From an uncultured Geobacter sp. (lineage in GTDB: Bacteria; Desulfobacterota; Desulfuromonadia; Geobacterales; DSM-12255), in NCBI GenBank assembly GCA_937860145.1, contig CALMBF010000126.1, forward strand, positions 1 through 34,878: a stretch of DNA of 34,878 nucleotides. Direction: 5' to 3'. The position numbers and the translations under genes are program-made. The notes under the pieces are model-generated. The model was not told the origin of the DNA, did not search any database, and worked only from the letters and a program-made list of their open reading frames with translations. Position 1 is the stretch's first letter; every line of letters begins with the position of its first letter. Positions 25,759-33,058 of this stretch are shown here, in pieces.

Positions 25759-26520
25759 TTACTTGTTGTGGCAACCGAGGCAGAGCTGGGAACCAGCCAT
25801 GGTGTCACGCAGGAACGGCTTGAATGCAGAGTCGTGTACAGCGTGGCAGCTACCGCACTCGAGAGAGCGGTTGGTGGTTGCACGGTTTGCGGACATGCCG
25901 GCATCAGCGGTAGTCTTGAAGAGCGGGAAGGTCTTACCCATGGTGTAACCCTGGGCATTCAGAGCAGCCTGGCCAGGACCCATGGTCGAGCCGGTACCGA
26001 CGTTCAGGTCGCCCTGGGTGTCAGTGGTGCCGACCGGGAAGTTGATCGGGTGGGTTTTACGCAGGTCGCGGGTCAGGTTGGCAGCGCCGGAGATTGCGGA
26101 AGTCCCGTACACGCCGGAAGTTGCGGTGTGTACGTTGCCAACTACACCAGTACCGTCGGTAGCACCAGCATTGTGTACTGCATCCATCGTGGTAACACCG
26201 TCGTGACAGCTCATGCAGAACAGCGAAGTACTATCGGAGGTGAAGCCGGTCTTGAAGGAGACGTTGGCCATGTTGATACCGGAGTAGAGGGTGAAGAGGT
26301 TACCGGCCGGGTTGTTACGGTTCCAGAGGGGGAGGGAGAGGTTCGCGTTGTGCGGTGCGTGGCAGTATACGCAGATCTGGGTGCTGGTGCCGTTGTAAGC
26401 AACGTTACCATGGGCGGTGCCGGAGAGGTCGTGCTTGCTGCCAACGATGGTGGCACCCATTGCAGCGGAAGCAGCTGCGATGATGCCGGCTACTGCGAGG
26501 AGGGATACAACTTTTTTCAT
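25759..26520 (-). CDS. omcE: OmcE-like tetraheme c-type cytochrome (extracellular nanowire candidate)
   Basis: The 253-residue preprotein has a signal peptide (MKKVVSLLAV... cut near residue 23 after MGA) and four CXXCH heme sites: Cys50, Cys102, Cys222 and Cys247. Seven further histidines are available as distal ligands, including His30, His37, His57, His131, His157 and His229. Four hemes in about 230 mature residues, with long Gly/Ser/Thr-rich stretches, is the layout of OmcE, which polymerises into extracellular heme filaments. The order ppcA-resB-ccsB-cytochrome-NHL-this gene agrees with the G. sulfurreducens omcE neighbourhood as I recall it. The ATG at 26520 has AAGGAG seven bases ahead. 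The longer frame to 26565 has no such site. It has a sigma54 promoter and its own terminator, so it is a separately controlled, probably abundant transcript. Assignment to OmcE rather than a paralogue is inference. Confidence 0.8.
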   Translation of the reverse strand: MKKVVSLLAVAGIIAAASAAMGATIVGSKHDLSGTAHGNVAYNGTSTQICVYCHAPHNANLSLPLWNRNNPAGNLFTLYSGINMANVSFKTGFTSDSTSLFCMSCHDGVTTMDAVHNAGATDGTGVVGNVHTATSGVYGTSAISGAANLTRDLRKTHPINFPVGTTDTQGDLNVGTGSTMGPGQAALNAQGYTMGKTFPLFKTTADAGMSANRATTNRSLECGSCHAVHDSAFKPFLRDTMAGSQLCLGCHNK

Positions 26521-26543
26521 ACTCGTTCTCCTTTTTGTGTTTT

Positions 26544-26558
26544 GCCTGGCGACCAGGC
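26544..26558 (-). other. 5'-UTR hairpin of the tetraheme cytochrome mRNA
   Basis: GCCTGG-TCG-CCAGGC is a perfect 6-base-pair stem with a 3-base loop, about 15 bases before the AAGGAG ribosome site and just after the predicted transcription start. It has no U-tract, so it is not a terminator. It may stabilise the mRNA end or bind a regulator. Confidence 0.55.
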
Positions 26559-26582
26559 TTCTCAAATCTCTTGACTCACTAC

Positions 26583-26598
26583 AGCAATTTTGATGCCA
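26583..26598 (-). promoter_or_regulatory. Sigma54 (RpoN) -24/-12 promoter for the tetraheme cytochrome
   Basis: The minus strand reads TGGCATCAAAATTGCT. It has the invariant GG and GC exactly 10 bases apart and matches TGGCAC-N5-TTGCA closely. The GC lies at 26584-26585, so transcription should begin near 26572, about 50 bases before the ATG. RpoN controls many respiratory and surface genes in Geobacter. The cognate enhancer-binding protein site is not identified. Confidence 0.72.
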
Positions 26599-26779
26599 GC
26601 ATAATCGCCAAACATTTCCACAAGCGCACCAATAACAATTACAACAAGTTACACAATCTCACCAAAAGTTCCGCCCAAGATTATTAACGTCTTTTCACGT
26701 ACAGGCGTCACGCACGTCATTTTTCCGTTATTTGGCAACACACTTCCCTTAAAAACACCGGACATGGAACGGCAAACTT

Positions 26780-27877
26780 CTACTTCTTGTCAGGAATTGA
26801 CGGAGCAGCCGGCTTCCCCCCGCCTTCCCCGAGATATTTGAAGATCTGGAACCGCACGTTCGCCTGGTCGGCAATGTAGATCGTGTTGTTCTGGTCGATG
26901 AAAATGCCCTGGGGGAGCAGAAAGCCTCCCGGCGCCTCGATGGAGGTCTTGGTAACGGAATAGGCAGTACCGATGGAAAGGAGATAATCCCCCTTTGCAT
27001 TAAAAATTTTAATCTGATTGGCCTTGCCGTCAGTCACATAGACATTATCCTCCGAATCGACCGCCAGCCCCTTGATCACCTGGAAATCGGATCCGGCATC
27101 ACCTCGCTGGCCGAATTTGCGAAGGAATGTGCCATCCTTCGTGAACACCTGGACCCTGGCGTTCATGACATCGCCGACAACCACCTCTCCCTTGTGGTTT
27201 ATGGTAATGGGCGACGGGCGGTTGAATTCTCCATCCCCGGACCCCGGCTTGCCGAATGAATAGAGATGCTTGCCGCTCTGCTTGTCAAACACGGCGACCC
27301 TGCCACCCGGCGAGTCCACGAGGAATATCTTGCCGGTGCTGTCATCGACCACTATGCCTGCAGGTGCGGTTACCTGTCCGCCGTAGTTGATTTTCTTGAC
27401 GACAGCACCCTTCTTGTTGAGAACATAGATATACGAGTTCCCCCTTCCGACGGTGTAGACATTCTCGTCAGAATCCAGTGCAAGATAGTAGGGGGTAATG
27501 GCAAGACTCAAGTCAGGGTCGGACCCCTTGTTCCAGACCTCGACAGTGGAGGCGTTCAGATCGTAGACGATGATGGCGGGCTTCGCGATATCGGCAACAT
27601 ACACTCTGCCGGTACCGCTCGCTTTGATATCGATCGGTTTCTCGAAGTCGATCGCGGGGGCCTGACCGAAGATGCCCTCGATAAACGAGTCGAATCCCGA
27701 CTTGGGAAAACTGTGCTGGCTGTAATATGAAGCGATCCATTCGATCCGCGGCTGCTCCGGTGCTCGCGGCCAGACGTAGCGTCGCGTATGCTGCTGTTGC
27801 TGGGCGGCGCAGCCGCCGAGAATGCACAGTACGGCAACCAGAAATAACGCGATTGTTTTGAGTACCTGAGTCTTCAT
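26780..27877 (-). CDS. NHL-repeat lipoprotein
   Basis: The 365-residue product has a lipoprotein signal peptide with lipobox LGGC (residues 21-24) and then several NHL/beta-propeller blades marked by repeats such as KPIDIKASGTGRVYVADI, SPITINHKGEVVVGDV, IKGLAVDSEDNVYVTD and LPQGIFIDQNNTIYIAD. It should be a six-bladed propeller anchored to a membrane, either in the periplasm or at the cell surface. NHL proteins accompany filament-forming cytochromes (omcS/omcE loci) and are thought to help their assembly or export, though this role is not proven. I chose the ATG at 27877, which has GGAGG eight bases ahead. A 10-base palindrome, TAACATGTTA, sits just upstream. It is in the operon with the octaheme cytochrome (48-base gap). 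Confidence 0.88.
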   Translation of the reverse strand: MKTQVLKTIALFLVAVLCILGGCAAQQQQHTRRYVWPRAPEQPRIEWIASYYSQHSFPKSGFDSFIEGIFGQAPAIDFEKPIDIKASGTGRVYVADIAKPAIIVYDLNASTVEVWNKGSDPDLSLAITPYYLALDSDENVYTVGRGNSYIYVLNKKGAVVKKINYGGQVTAPAGIVVDDSTGKIFLVDSPGGRVAVFDKQSGKHLYSFGKPGSGDGEFNRPSPITINHKGEVVVGDVMNARVQVFTKDGTFLRKFGQRGDAGSDFQVIKGLAVDSEDNVYVTDGKANQIKIFNAKGDYLLSIGTAYSVTKTSIEAPGGFLLPQGIFIDQNNTIYIADQANVRFQIFKYLGEGGGKPAAPSIPDKK

Positions 27878-27925
27878 CTGAGCTTCCTCCATAACATGTT
27901 AACTATTCAGCCGGACGCTGCTCGA

Positions 27926-28945
27926 TTATTTTTTATGACACATCTGACATAACTCCATCTTGTTGTCATTACCCGTGACAAAATAGTAGCGGGCCTTGCC
28001 GCCATGGGCATCGTGGCACGAGACACAGGAGAGTTCCCTCCCCTTGCCACGGTCCGACGGGTCGGTTCTATCTGCAAGAGGGTGGCTTTCGCCCCCTCCC
28101 AATGTGGTGACATGAATGCTGGTGGCAATCTGCTCGTGGCAGGAGAGGCAGAGCTTGTTGATGGGCATGCGAAGCTGGGCGGGGTAGTCACTGCCGTGGG
28201 AGTCGTGGCAGATTTCACACATGCCGGCGGCAACGGGTCCGTGCAGGAACTTGTACCCCTTGAGCTCCTTTTCCTTCTCCTGATGACATCCGTAACAGAG
28301 CTTTGTATCACGCTTCGGCGTGGCGTAGAGAGGGGTTCCCTGCAAGACATGACAGTATGCACAGGAATAGGTACCGACAGGACCGTGGACGTATTTCTGG
28401 TTGGCCATCCTCTTATGACAGGAATAGCAGGCGTTATCCTTGTCCGGGACGTCGATGACCTGCTTCATGGAAGGCTTCATGTTATGGCACGGGACACAAA
28501 GTTCGTCGGCTTCCGGGCGATGCATGACTGCGGGCCTGAATTCCTTGGGAACATCCAGCGTCTCCCCCTTGGGGGCATAATAAATGTCCGCGGTAAAACT
28601 CTCCTGCTTTTTATCACCGACAAACGTATCCACCGTCAGGTGGTTCTTACCCTTGTCCCACAGGGGCTGCAAGATCAGAAAATCCCGGAAGGCTCGCCTG
28701 TACTCCACGGTTCCTACCGGCAGGGGATCGCTCGCGACACCATTAACCGCCACGACGACGCTGGTGAGCTCCGTGTTGCCAAGCTTCAGAACGAGGTGGC
28801 GCGAATCGCCGACTGAGGTACCCGGTTCGGGATAAATCATCGAGACCCCGGCACGAGCAGGTATGGCAAGAGCGATGAGCAGGGAGGATAAGACCACCCC
28901 CCCTGCAAGGAAGATCCTGACCTGTCCGGGGAAACCAAACCTCAT
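27926..28945 (-). CDS. Octaheme c-type cytochrome, periplasmic
   Basis: The 339-residue protein has a signal peptide (about 1-32) and an N-terminal beta-sandwich-like region of about 100 residues without hemes. Eight CXXCH sites follow: Cys150, 173, 195, 217, 243, 266, 307 and 333. The paired spacing (LCVPCH ... CYSCH, LCYGCH ... CEICH, and so on) is that of doubled-CXXCH (NrfB/decaheme-like) domains. It probably carries electrons through the periplasm toward the outer membrane, or serves in assembly of the extracellular cytochrome. It begins 28 bases after the ccsB stop, so it is in one operon with the maturation genes, and it precedes the NHL gene. It corresponds in position to cytochromes between resC and omcE in G. 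sulfurreducens, as recalled. Confidence 0.9.
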   Translation of the reverse strand: MRFGFPGQVRIFLAGGVVLSSLLIALAIPARAGVSMIYPEPGTSVGDSRHLVLKLGNTELTSVVVAVNGVASDPLPVGTVEYRRAFRDFLILQPLWDKGKNHLTVDTFVGDKKQESFTADIYYAPKGETLDVPKEFRPAVMHRPEADELCVPCHNMKPSMKQVIDVPDKDNACYSCHKRMANQKYVHGPVGTYSCAYCHVLQGTPLYATPKRDTKLCYGCHQEKEKELKGYKFLHGPVAAGMCEICHDSHGSDYPAQLRMPINKLCLSCHEQIATSIHVTTLGGGESHPLADRTDPSDRGKGRELSCVSCHDAHGGKARYYFVTGNDNKMELCQMCHKK

Positions 28946-28973
28946 AGAAGTCCGCGCTCCTGGAGTGAAGGCA

Positions 28974-29828
28974 CTACCTGCCGCCCCCGTAGCTGTGCAG
29001 GCCGGAAAGGAAGAGATTCACCCCGAGATAGCAGAAAATGGTTGCGGCGAAACCGATGATGGAAAGCCATGCGGCACGCTTGCCGACCCAGCCGCGCGTG
29101 ATCCTGGCATGCAGGAATGCGGCATACACAAACCAGACGATGAGCGACCAGGTCTCCTTGGGGTCCCAGCTCCAGTACGTACCCCAGGCATAGTTGGCCC
29201 AGGCGGCACCGGTAACTATGCCGAGGGTCAACAGGGGGAACCCGATCATGATGGCTTTGTAGTTAAGGTCGTCGAGCACACGGATGGCGGGAAACATGCT
29301 GATCACTCCGCCGGCTGAGGCGTCGGATGAGTCCCCTTCAGCCTTTGCCTTGATCAGGTACATGATCGAGATGCCGCAGGCAACCGCGAACGCAGCATAG
29401 CCGAGGAAGCAGGTGATAACGTGATAGAGCAGCCAGTTGCTCTGCAGGGCGGGGACGAGCGGTTCGATGCCGCTGTGCAGCCCCAGCTGTGCCCAGGCCA
29501 TGCCGAAGAGGGCGAACGGGAGGACAAAGGCACCCACGACCCGGTACTTGTACTTCAGTTCGATGATGCCGTAGATGAGGATGATCGTCCAGGCGAAGAA
29601 GACGACCGATTCATACAGGTTGGAAAGAGGGGCATGGCCATGCCCCATGTCGTAGGACTCTTTCCAGCGCAGGATGATCGCCACGGTCTCCACGCCCCAT
29701 CCGAGGAAGGCGGCCATGCTGGCGCTCAAACCGATGGCATTCTGCTTCGTTGCAAGAAATGCGAAGAAAAGAATGGTGGATATCAGAAAAAGGAACGTAG
29801 TTGCATTGAAAAGCAAGGAACTGGTCAT
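28974..29828 (-). CDS. ccsB: Cytochrome c biogenesis protein CcsB/ResC (System II, WWD domain)
   Basis: The 284-residue polytopic protein has about eight membrane helices and the heme-handling WWD motif WGTYWSWDPKETWSLIVW near residues 215-235. Conserved histidines flank it (LLYHVITC, FLHARITR). It works with ResB as the cytochrome c synthetase that exports and attaches heme to CXXCH cysteines outside the inner membrane. The context of many multiheme cytochromes fits a dedicated maturation pair. I chose ATG 29828, with GGAGG nine bases ahead; the frame extends five codons further to 29843. resB ends 70 bases upstream, and the octaheme cytochrome begins 28 bases downstream. Confidence 0.95.
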   Translation of the reverse strand: MTSSLLFNATTFLFLISTILFFAFLATKQNAIGLSASMAAFLGWGVETVAIILRWKESYDMGHGHAPLSNLYESVVFFAWTIILIYGIIELKYKYRVVGAFVLPFALFGMAWAQLGLHSGIEPLVPALQSNWLLYHVITCFLGYAAFAVACGISIMYLIKAKAEGDSSDASAGGVISMFPAIRVLDDLNYKAIMIGFPLLTLGIVTGAAWANYAWGTYWSWDPKETWSLIVWFVYAAFLHARITRGWVGKRAAWLSIIGFAATIFCYLGVNLFLSGLHSYGGGR

Positions 29829-29898
29829 AGTGTAAGCCTCCATGAAAAGCGGACGGTGAGTGGTGAAGTCAGCTTGTTACTTATTCACTTCCCACACT

Positions 29899-31260
29899 TC
29901 ACAATTTTTTTACCTGCTCAACCAATGATTCGAAGTGCTGCTCGAAAGCAGCGGGGTTCTTGCTGGCAGTCCCCCCCATGACAGCCCGGCCATTGACAAG
30001 GCGGATCCAGACCCGTTTGTGGGACATGAAGAACGCCATGATAATGCCGATAACCATGAGTGCGCATCCGGACCAGACAACCCAGACACCGGGGTCCTTG
30101 GCGACCTGGAGGCCGGTATAGAGCTTCTCGTCCGAACCAAGGTACCCGACGATGATATCACCACCCCGCTGCTCCTCGACCTCAGGATGATTCTTGAAAA
30201 CGACGAACGACTCGGACCCCTTGCCCGGCGTGGTCAGCCTGACCTTGGCCGCCGGACCCGTGAATTCGGGCATGAACTGGCGAACGTCCTGGGTCGACTC
30301 GATGACCTCCAGGGTCGCGCCACCCGATATCGTTGCAACGTCCCCCTTTTTCATGTCCACGTGAACACCTTCACCGCTGCTGCCGCGACGGCGCAGATTG
30401 AAGTGATAGGCGGCACCCTCGCCGGACTGGCCGTAACTGGACTGGTAAAAGGTGATCCCCTTGTAGCTGAGGGGGTCGTTGACGATGGTCGGACGGTTGG
30501 TAAGCCCGGGAACCGGCTGGCCGTTTTCGAGAACAGTCAGCACGCTCTTGAACTCCTTCGGTGCGCCGGTGTTGTAATACGATACGGAAAAGCTTTCGCA
30601 GCGAAGGCCGAACCCCAGCTTGATCGGCTTCTCCTTCTGCGTATAGACCGTGTCGATCGTCTCCCCTTCCGGGATATTGACAAACGCCTTGTAGCCGAAG
30701 AACGAACCGAGCAAGGCACCGATGAAGATGACGATGATGCTGAGGTGAACGACATAGACACCGAGGCGGCACCACGGATTTTTCTGCACGAACAGGTGAC
30801 ACACGCCATCCTTTTCGGTAACCACGGGCTCGCCCAGCGTCGACTTGAGGAAATTCTTCAGTTTTTCCTTCTGGGCACCCGCGTCGCCACTGACCTTGAA
30901 TTCATAGGTATTGGACAGAGACTTCTCCAGCCCTTCGTCCATGATGAGCTGTGGTTCGGAAACCATCTTCCAGACACGGGGAAGTCGCTTGATGGAACAG
31001 GCGACGAGATTCACCGTGAGCAGGTAGAGAAGCAGCATGAACCACCAGGAGTGGTACATGTCGAAAAAGCTCAGGCTCTGGTAAAGCTTGAACTTTGCCT
31101 CGCTGATCGTCTGCAGGTATTCCGGCGGGATATTTCCCTGGGGAACTACCGTACCGATGATCGAGGTCAGAGCCAATCCGATGAGCAGAACGATGGAAAG
31201 CTTCAGGGAGCAGAAGAACTCCCACAATGACTCGGTAAAGCCGTGTTTGGTAGTAGACAA
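29899..31260 (-). CDS. resB: Cytochrome c biogenesis protein ResB
   Basis: The 453-residue protein has the ResB layout. Three N-terminal helices span about 12-110 (SLKLSIVLLIGLALTSIIGT, SWWFMLLLYLLTVNL, GVYVVHLSIIVIFIGALLG). A large periplasmic domain of about 200 residues with FYQSSYGQSGEG follows, and a final helix near 395-415. With CcsB it forms the System II heme-attachment complex. The start is a TTG at 31258-31260, with GGAG six bases ahead, and no better start is in frame. It has its own promoter and follows ppcA after a terminator. Confidence 0.95.
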   Translation of the reverse strand: MSTTKHGFTESLWEFFCSLKLSIVLLIGLALTSIIGTVVPQGNIPPEYLQTISEAKFKLYQSLSFFDMYHSWWFMLLLYLLTVNLVACSIKRLPRVWKMVSEPQLIMDEGLEKSLSNTYEFKVSGDAGAQKEKLKNFLKSTLGEPVVTEKDGVCHLFVQKNPWCRLGVYVVHLSIIVIFIGALLGSFFGYKAFVNIPEGETIDTVYTQKEKPIKLGFGLRCESFSVSYYNTGAPKEFKSVLTVLENGQPVPGLTNRPTIVNDPLSYKGITFYQSSYGQSGEGAAYHFNLRRRGSSGEGVHVDMKKGDVATISGGATLEVIESTQDVRQFMPEFTGPAAKVRLTTPGKGSESFVVFKNHPEVEEQRGGDIIVGYLGSDEKLYTGLQVAKDPGVWVVWSGCALMVIGIIMAFFMSHKRVWIRLVNGRAVMGGTASKNPAAFEQHFESLVEQVKKL

Positions 31261-31335
31261 GACACTCTCCTTTTATAAATTTAAAGGCAGAATCACTCCC
31301 AGCTCAGTTGACCGATAACCGGCATCAAGCAAGTC

Positions 31336-31368
31336 ATTATATATAAAAAGCAGTTGCAAAAAAAGCAG
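31336..31368 (-). promoter_or_regulatory. Putative sigma70 promoter for the resB operon
   Basis: The minus strand has a perfect -10 TATAAT at 31336-31341, about 75 bases before the TTG start of resB. The -35 region 17 bases upstream is only a T-run (weak). The AT-rich context suits a promoter between the ppcA terminator and resB. Confidence 0.5.
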
Positions 31369-31380
31369 ATTCTCTTGAGA

Positions 31381-31413
31381 CAAAACAAAAAGGGCGACGG
31401 TCCCCCGTCGCCC
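31381..31413 (-). terminator. Strong rho-independent terminator after ppcA
   Basis: On the minus strand GGGCGACGG and CCGTCGCCC form a perfect 9-base-pair stem with a 4-base loop, followed by TTTTTGTTTTG. It lies 27 bases beyond the ppcA stop and insulates ppcA from resB. Confidence 0.93.
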
Positions 31414-31440
31414 TTTCCGGTAGTATTCTACGGATTCAGC

Positions 31441-31698
31441 CTACTTGTGGCACTCTTTGCAAGCGGTAGGCCCTTTCTTCATATCGGCATGGCACCCTTT
31501 GCAGACTTTGTGGGCGAAATCCTTGCCGAAGCCTTCGATCTTGCCGGGACCTTTTTCATGGCACTTCTTGCAGTCTCCTACGGTTGTCTGGTGGGCTTTG
31601 TGATTGAATTTCACCCCTTTTTTCATCTCGATGACGTCCGCAGCGAATGCAGAACCGGCAAAGACAACGACAAGCAGGGTCACTATGGCTTTTTTCAT
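31441..31698 (-). CDS. ppcA: PpcA-type triheme c7 periplasmic cytochrome
   Basis: The 85-residue preprotein has a signal peptide (MKKAIVTLLVVVFAGSAFA) and a mature part of about 66 residues with three heme sites CKKCH, CKGCH and CKECH. The segment NHKAHQTTVGDCKKCHEKGP is very close to Geobacter sulfurreducens PpcA as I remember it. The protein is a small soluble periplasmic electron shuttle between inner-membrane and outer-membrane cytochromes, rich in lysine. A strong GGAGGAGTG ribosome site lies ahead of the ATG. It has its own promoter and terminator, as expected for a highly expressed carrier. The purE gene is immediately upstream, as in the G. sulfurreducens order. Confidence 0.93.
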   Translation of the reverse strand: MKKAIVTLLVVVFAGSAFAADVIEMKKGVKFNHKAHQTTVGDCKKCHEKGPGKIEGFGKDFAHKVCKGCHADMKKGPTACKECHK

Positions 31699-31739
31699 TG
31701 AACACTCCTCCTGTTTCTCAGGGTTTAATAATTTTGAAA

Positions 31740-31768
31740 AAATTAATACATGACATGGGCAATGTCAA
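31740..31768 (-). promoter_or_regulatory. Sigma70 promoter for ppcA
   Basis: The minus strand has a consensus -35 TTGACA (31763-31768), a 17-base spacer and a -10-like TAATTT (31740-31745, half match). It lies about 40 bases before the ppcA ATG and 26 bases after the purE stop. The consensus -35 and the good ribosome site fit high expression. Confidence 0.6.
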
Positions 31769-31793
31769 GGGAAAAGCTCCCCCAACGCGGTGG

Positions 31794-32297
31794 TCAGGCA
31801 GTCAGCCGCTTCTGCAGCAGGGCATCCCTCGCTGCCACATCCTCGGCCATGGCCTGCTTGTAGTCAGCAAACCGGGCGGCCAGTTCCGGGCTCCCGATGG
31901 CAAGGATCTGCACGGCAAAAAGCCCCGCGTTCTTGGCACCGGCCTTACCGATGGCCATGGTAGCGACGGGAATCCCCCCCGGCATCTGCACCATGGCATA
32001 CAGAGCATCGAGGCCGTTCAATGCCCCGCCGGGAAGGGGGACGGCAATCACCGGCAAAACGGTTTCCGCGGCGATCACCCCGGCAAGATGGGCAGCCATG
32101 CCGGCTCCGGCGATGATGACCTTGATGCCGCGCCCCGCCGCTGTGCGGGCAAGTTCACCGGTCCTGGCCGGTGAACGGTGGGCCGAAGATATATGCATTT
32201 CGCAGGTGACGCCGAACTCCTGCAACACCTTGACGCTCTCCTCCATTACCGGCAGATCGGAGTCGCTCCCCATCAGAATAAGCACGTCCGGATTCAT
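31794..32297 (-). CDS. purE: N5-carboxyaminoimidazole ribonucleotide mutase (PurE class I)
   Basis: The 167-residue cytosolic enzyme converts N5-CAIR to CAIR in purine synthesis. The signature [13 protein letters not shown] (residues 9-21), SAHRSPAR (38-45) with the catalytic His, and [17 protein letters not shown] are all present. The length fits the class I bacterial family. Its ATG overlaps the stop of the GT2 gene by four bases (ATGA), so purE is translationally coupled to a glycosyltransferase. That is an odd pairing, since purE more often sits with purK or purD. It ends just before the ppcA promoter. Confidence 0.96.
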   Translation of the reverse strand: MNPDVLILMGSDSDLPVMEESVKVLQEFGVTCEMHISSAHRSPARTGELARTAAGRGIKVIIAGAGMAAHLAGVIAAETVLPVIAVPLPGGALNGLDALYAMVQMPGGIPVATMAIGKAGAKNAGLFAVQILAIGSPELAARFADYKQAMAEDVAARDALLQKRLTA

Positions 32298-33049
32298 TGC
32301 TGACCTCTCTTGAATGTGAATATGGGGTCTACCGAGAGTCCCATTTTAGCAGCGCGAAACTTCATGGCCGTACCGAGGACGCCAAAACCGTACTTGACGC
32401 TCCGGCGGAAATTTATAGACGAGGCCTCGGGGAAATATTTCGTCGGGCAACTGACCTCGCCGATGCGAAAATCCGCCCAGACGATCTGGGCCAGCATCTG
32501 GTTGTCGAAGACAAAGTCGTCGGAGTTGAGATCAAGGGGGAGCCGCTCCAGGACGGCACGGGAGAACGCACGGTAGCCCGTGTGGTATTCGGACAGCTTG
32601 TGGCCGAGGAGAATATTCTCGAACAGGGTCAGGAACCGGTTGGCCACGTACTTGTAAAGGGGCATCCCCCCCTTGAGGGCGCCGACCCCCAGAATGCGCG
32701 AGGCAAGGACCGCGTCGAACTCCCCGTAGGCGATCATCGCACTGATGGCGGTGATCAGCTTGGGGGTGTACTGGTAATCGGGATGGAGCATGACCACGAT
32801 GTCCGCCCCCAGGTCCAGCGCCGTCCGGTAACAGGTCTTCTGGTTGCCGCCATACCCCTTGTTCTGCTCGTGCACGATCGTGTGGATCCCGAGCCGCCGT
32901 GCCACCTCGGCGGTATCGTCCCGGCTGGCATCGTCGACGAGCACCACGTCGTCAACGAACTCGAACGGAATCTCCCGGTAGGTCATTTCCAGGGTCCTGG
33001 CCGCATTGTATGCCGGCAGCACCACCACTACCTTCTTACCGTTAATCAT
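32294..33049 (-). CDS. GT2 glycosyltransferase, DPM-like
   Basis: The 251-residue GT-A-fold enzyme begins [20 protein letters not shown] and has [14 protein letters not shown] (about 34-47) and [12 protein letters not shown] (about 87-98), where the metal-binding DxD appears as HPD. Later [17 protein letters not shown] is typical of polyprenyl-phosphate sugar transferases. No C-terminal membrane helix is present. It is encoded nine bases after the STT3-like gene and overlaps purE. It may make a lipid-linked sugar, possibly for the oligosaccharyltransferase encoded upstream, though this is inference. A GGGGAACGT stretch serves as ribosome site. It is GC-rich like the right flank and apart from the island. 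Confidence 0.88.
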   Translation of the reverse strand: MINGKKVVVVLPAYNAARTLEMTYREIPFEFVDDVVLVDDASRDDTAEVARRLGIHTIVHEQNKGYGGNQKTCYRTALDLGADIVVMLHPDYQYTPKLITAISAMIAYGEFDAVLASRILGVGALKGGMPLYKYVANRFLTLFENILLGHKLSEYHTGYRAFSRAVLERLPLDLNSDDFVFDNQMLAQIVWADFRIGEVSCPTKYFPEASSINFRRSVKYGFGVLGTAMKFRAAKMGLSVDPIFTFKRGQQ

Positions 33050-33058
33050 ACGTTCCCC

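Noticed and set aside
25615-26574. 319-codon plus-strand frame antisense to the tetraheme cytochrome
   Set aside because: The opposite strand has signal peptide, four CXXCH motifs, promoter and terminator. The plus frame reads through both regulatory hairpins and shows no family features.
29829-29898. Imperfect GTGAAGT / ACTTC inverted repeat between resB and ccsB as a terminator
   Set aside because: The stem is imperfect and lacks a T-tract, and the two genes are expected to be cotranscribed.
29935-31230. 431-codon plus-strand frame
   Set aside because: It is antisense to resB, with an Asp/Glu/Arg-rich translation typical of a shadow frame.
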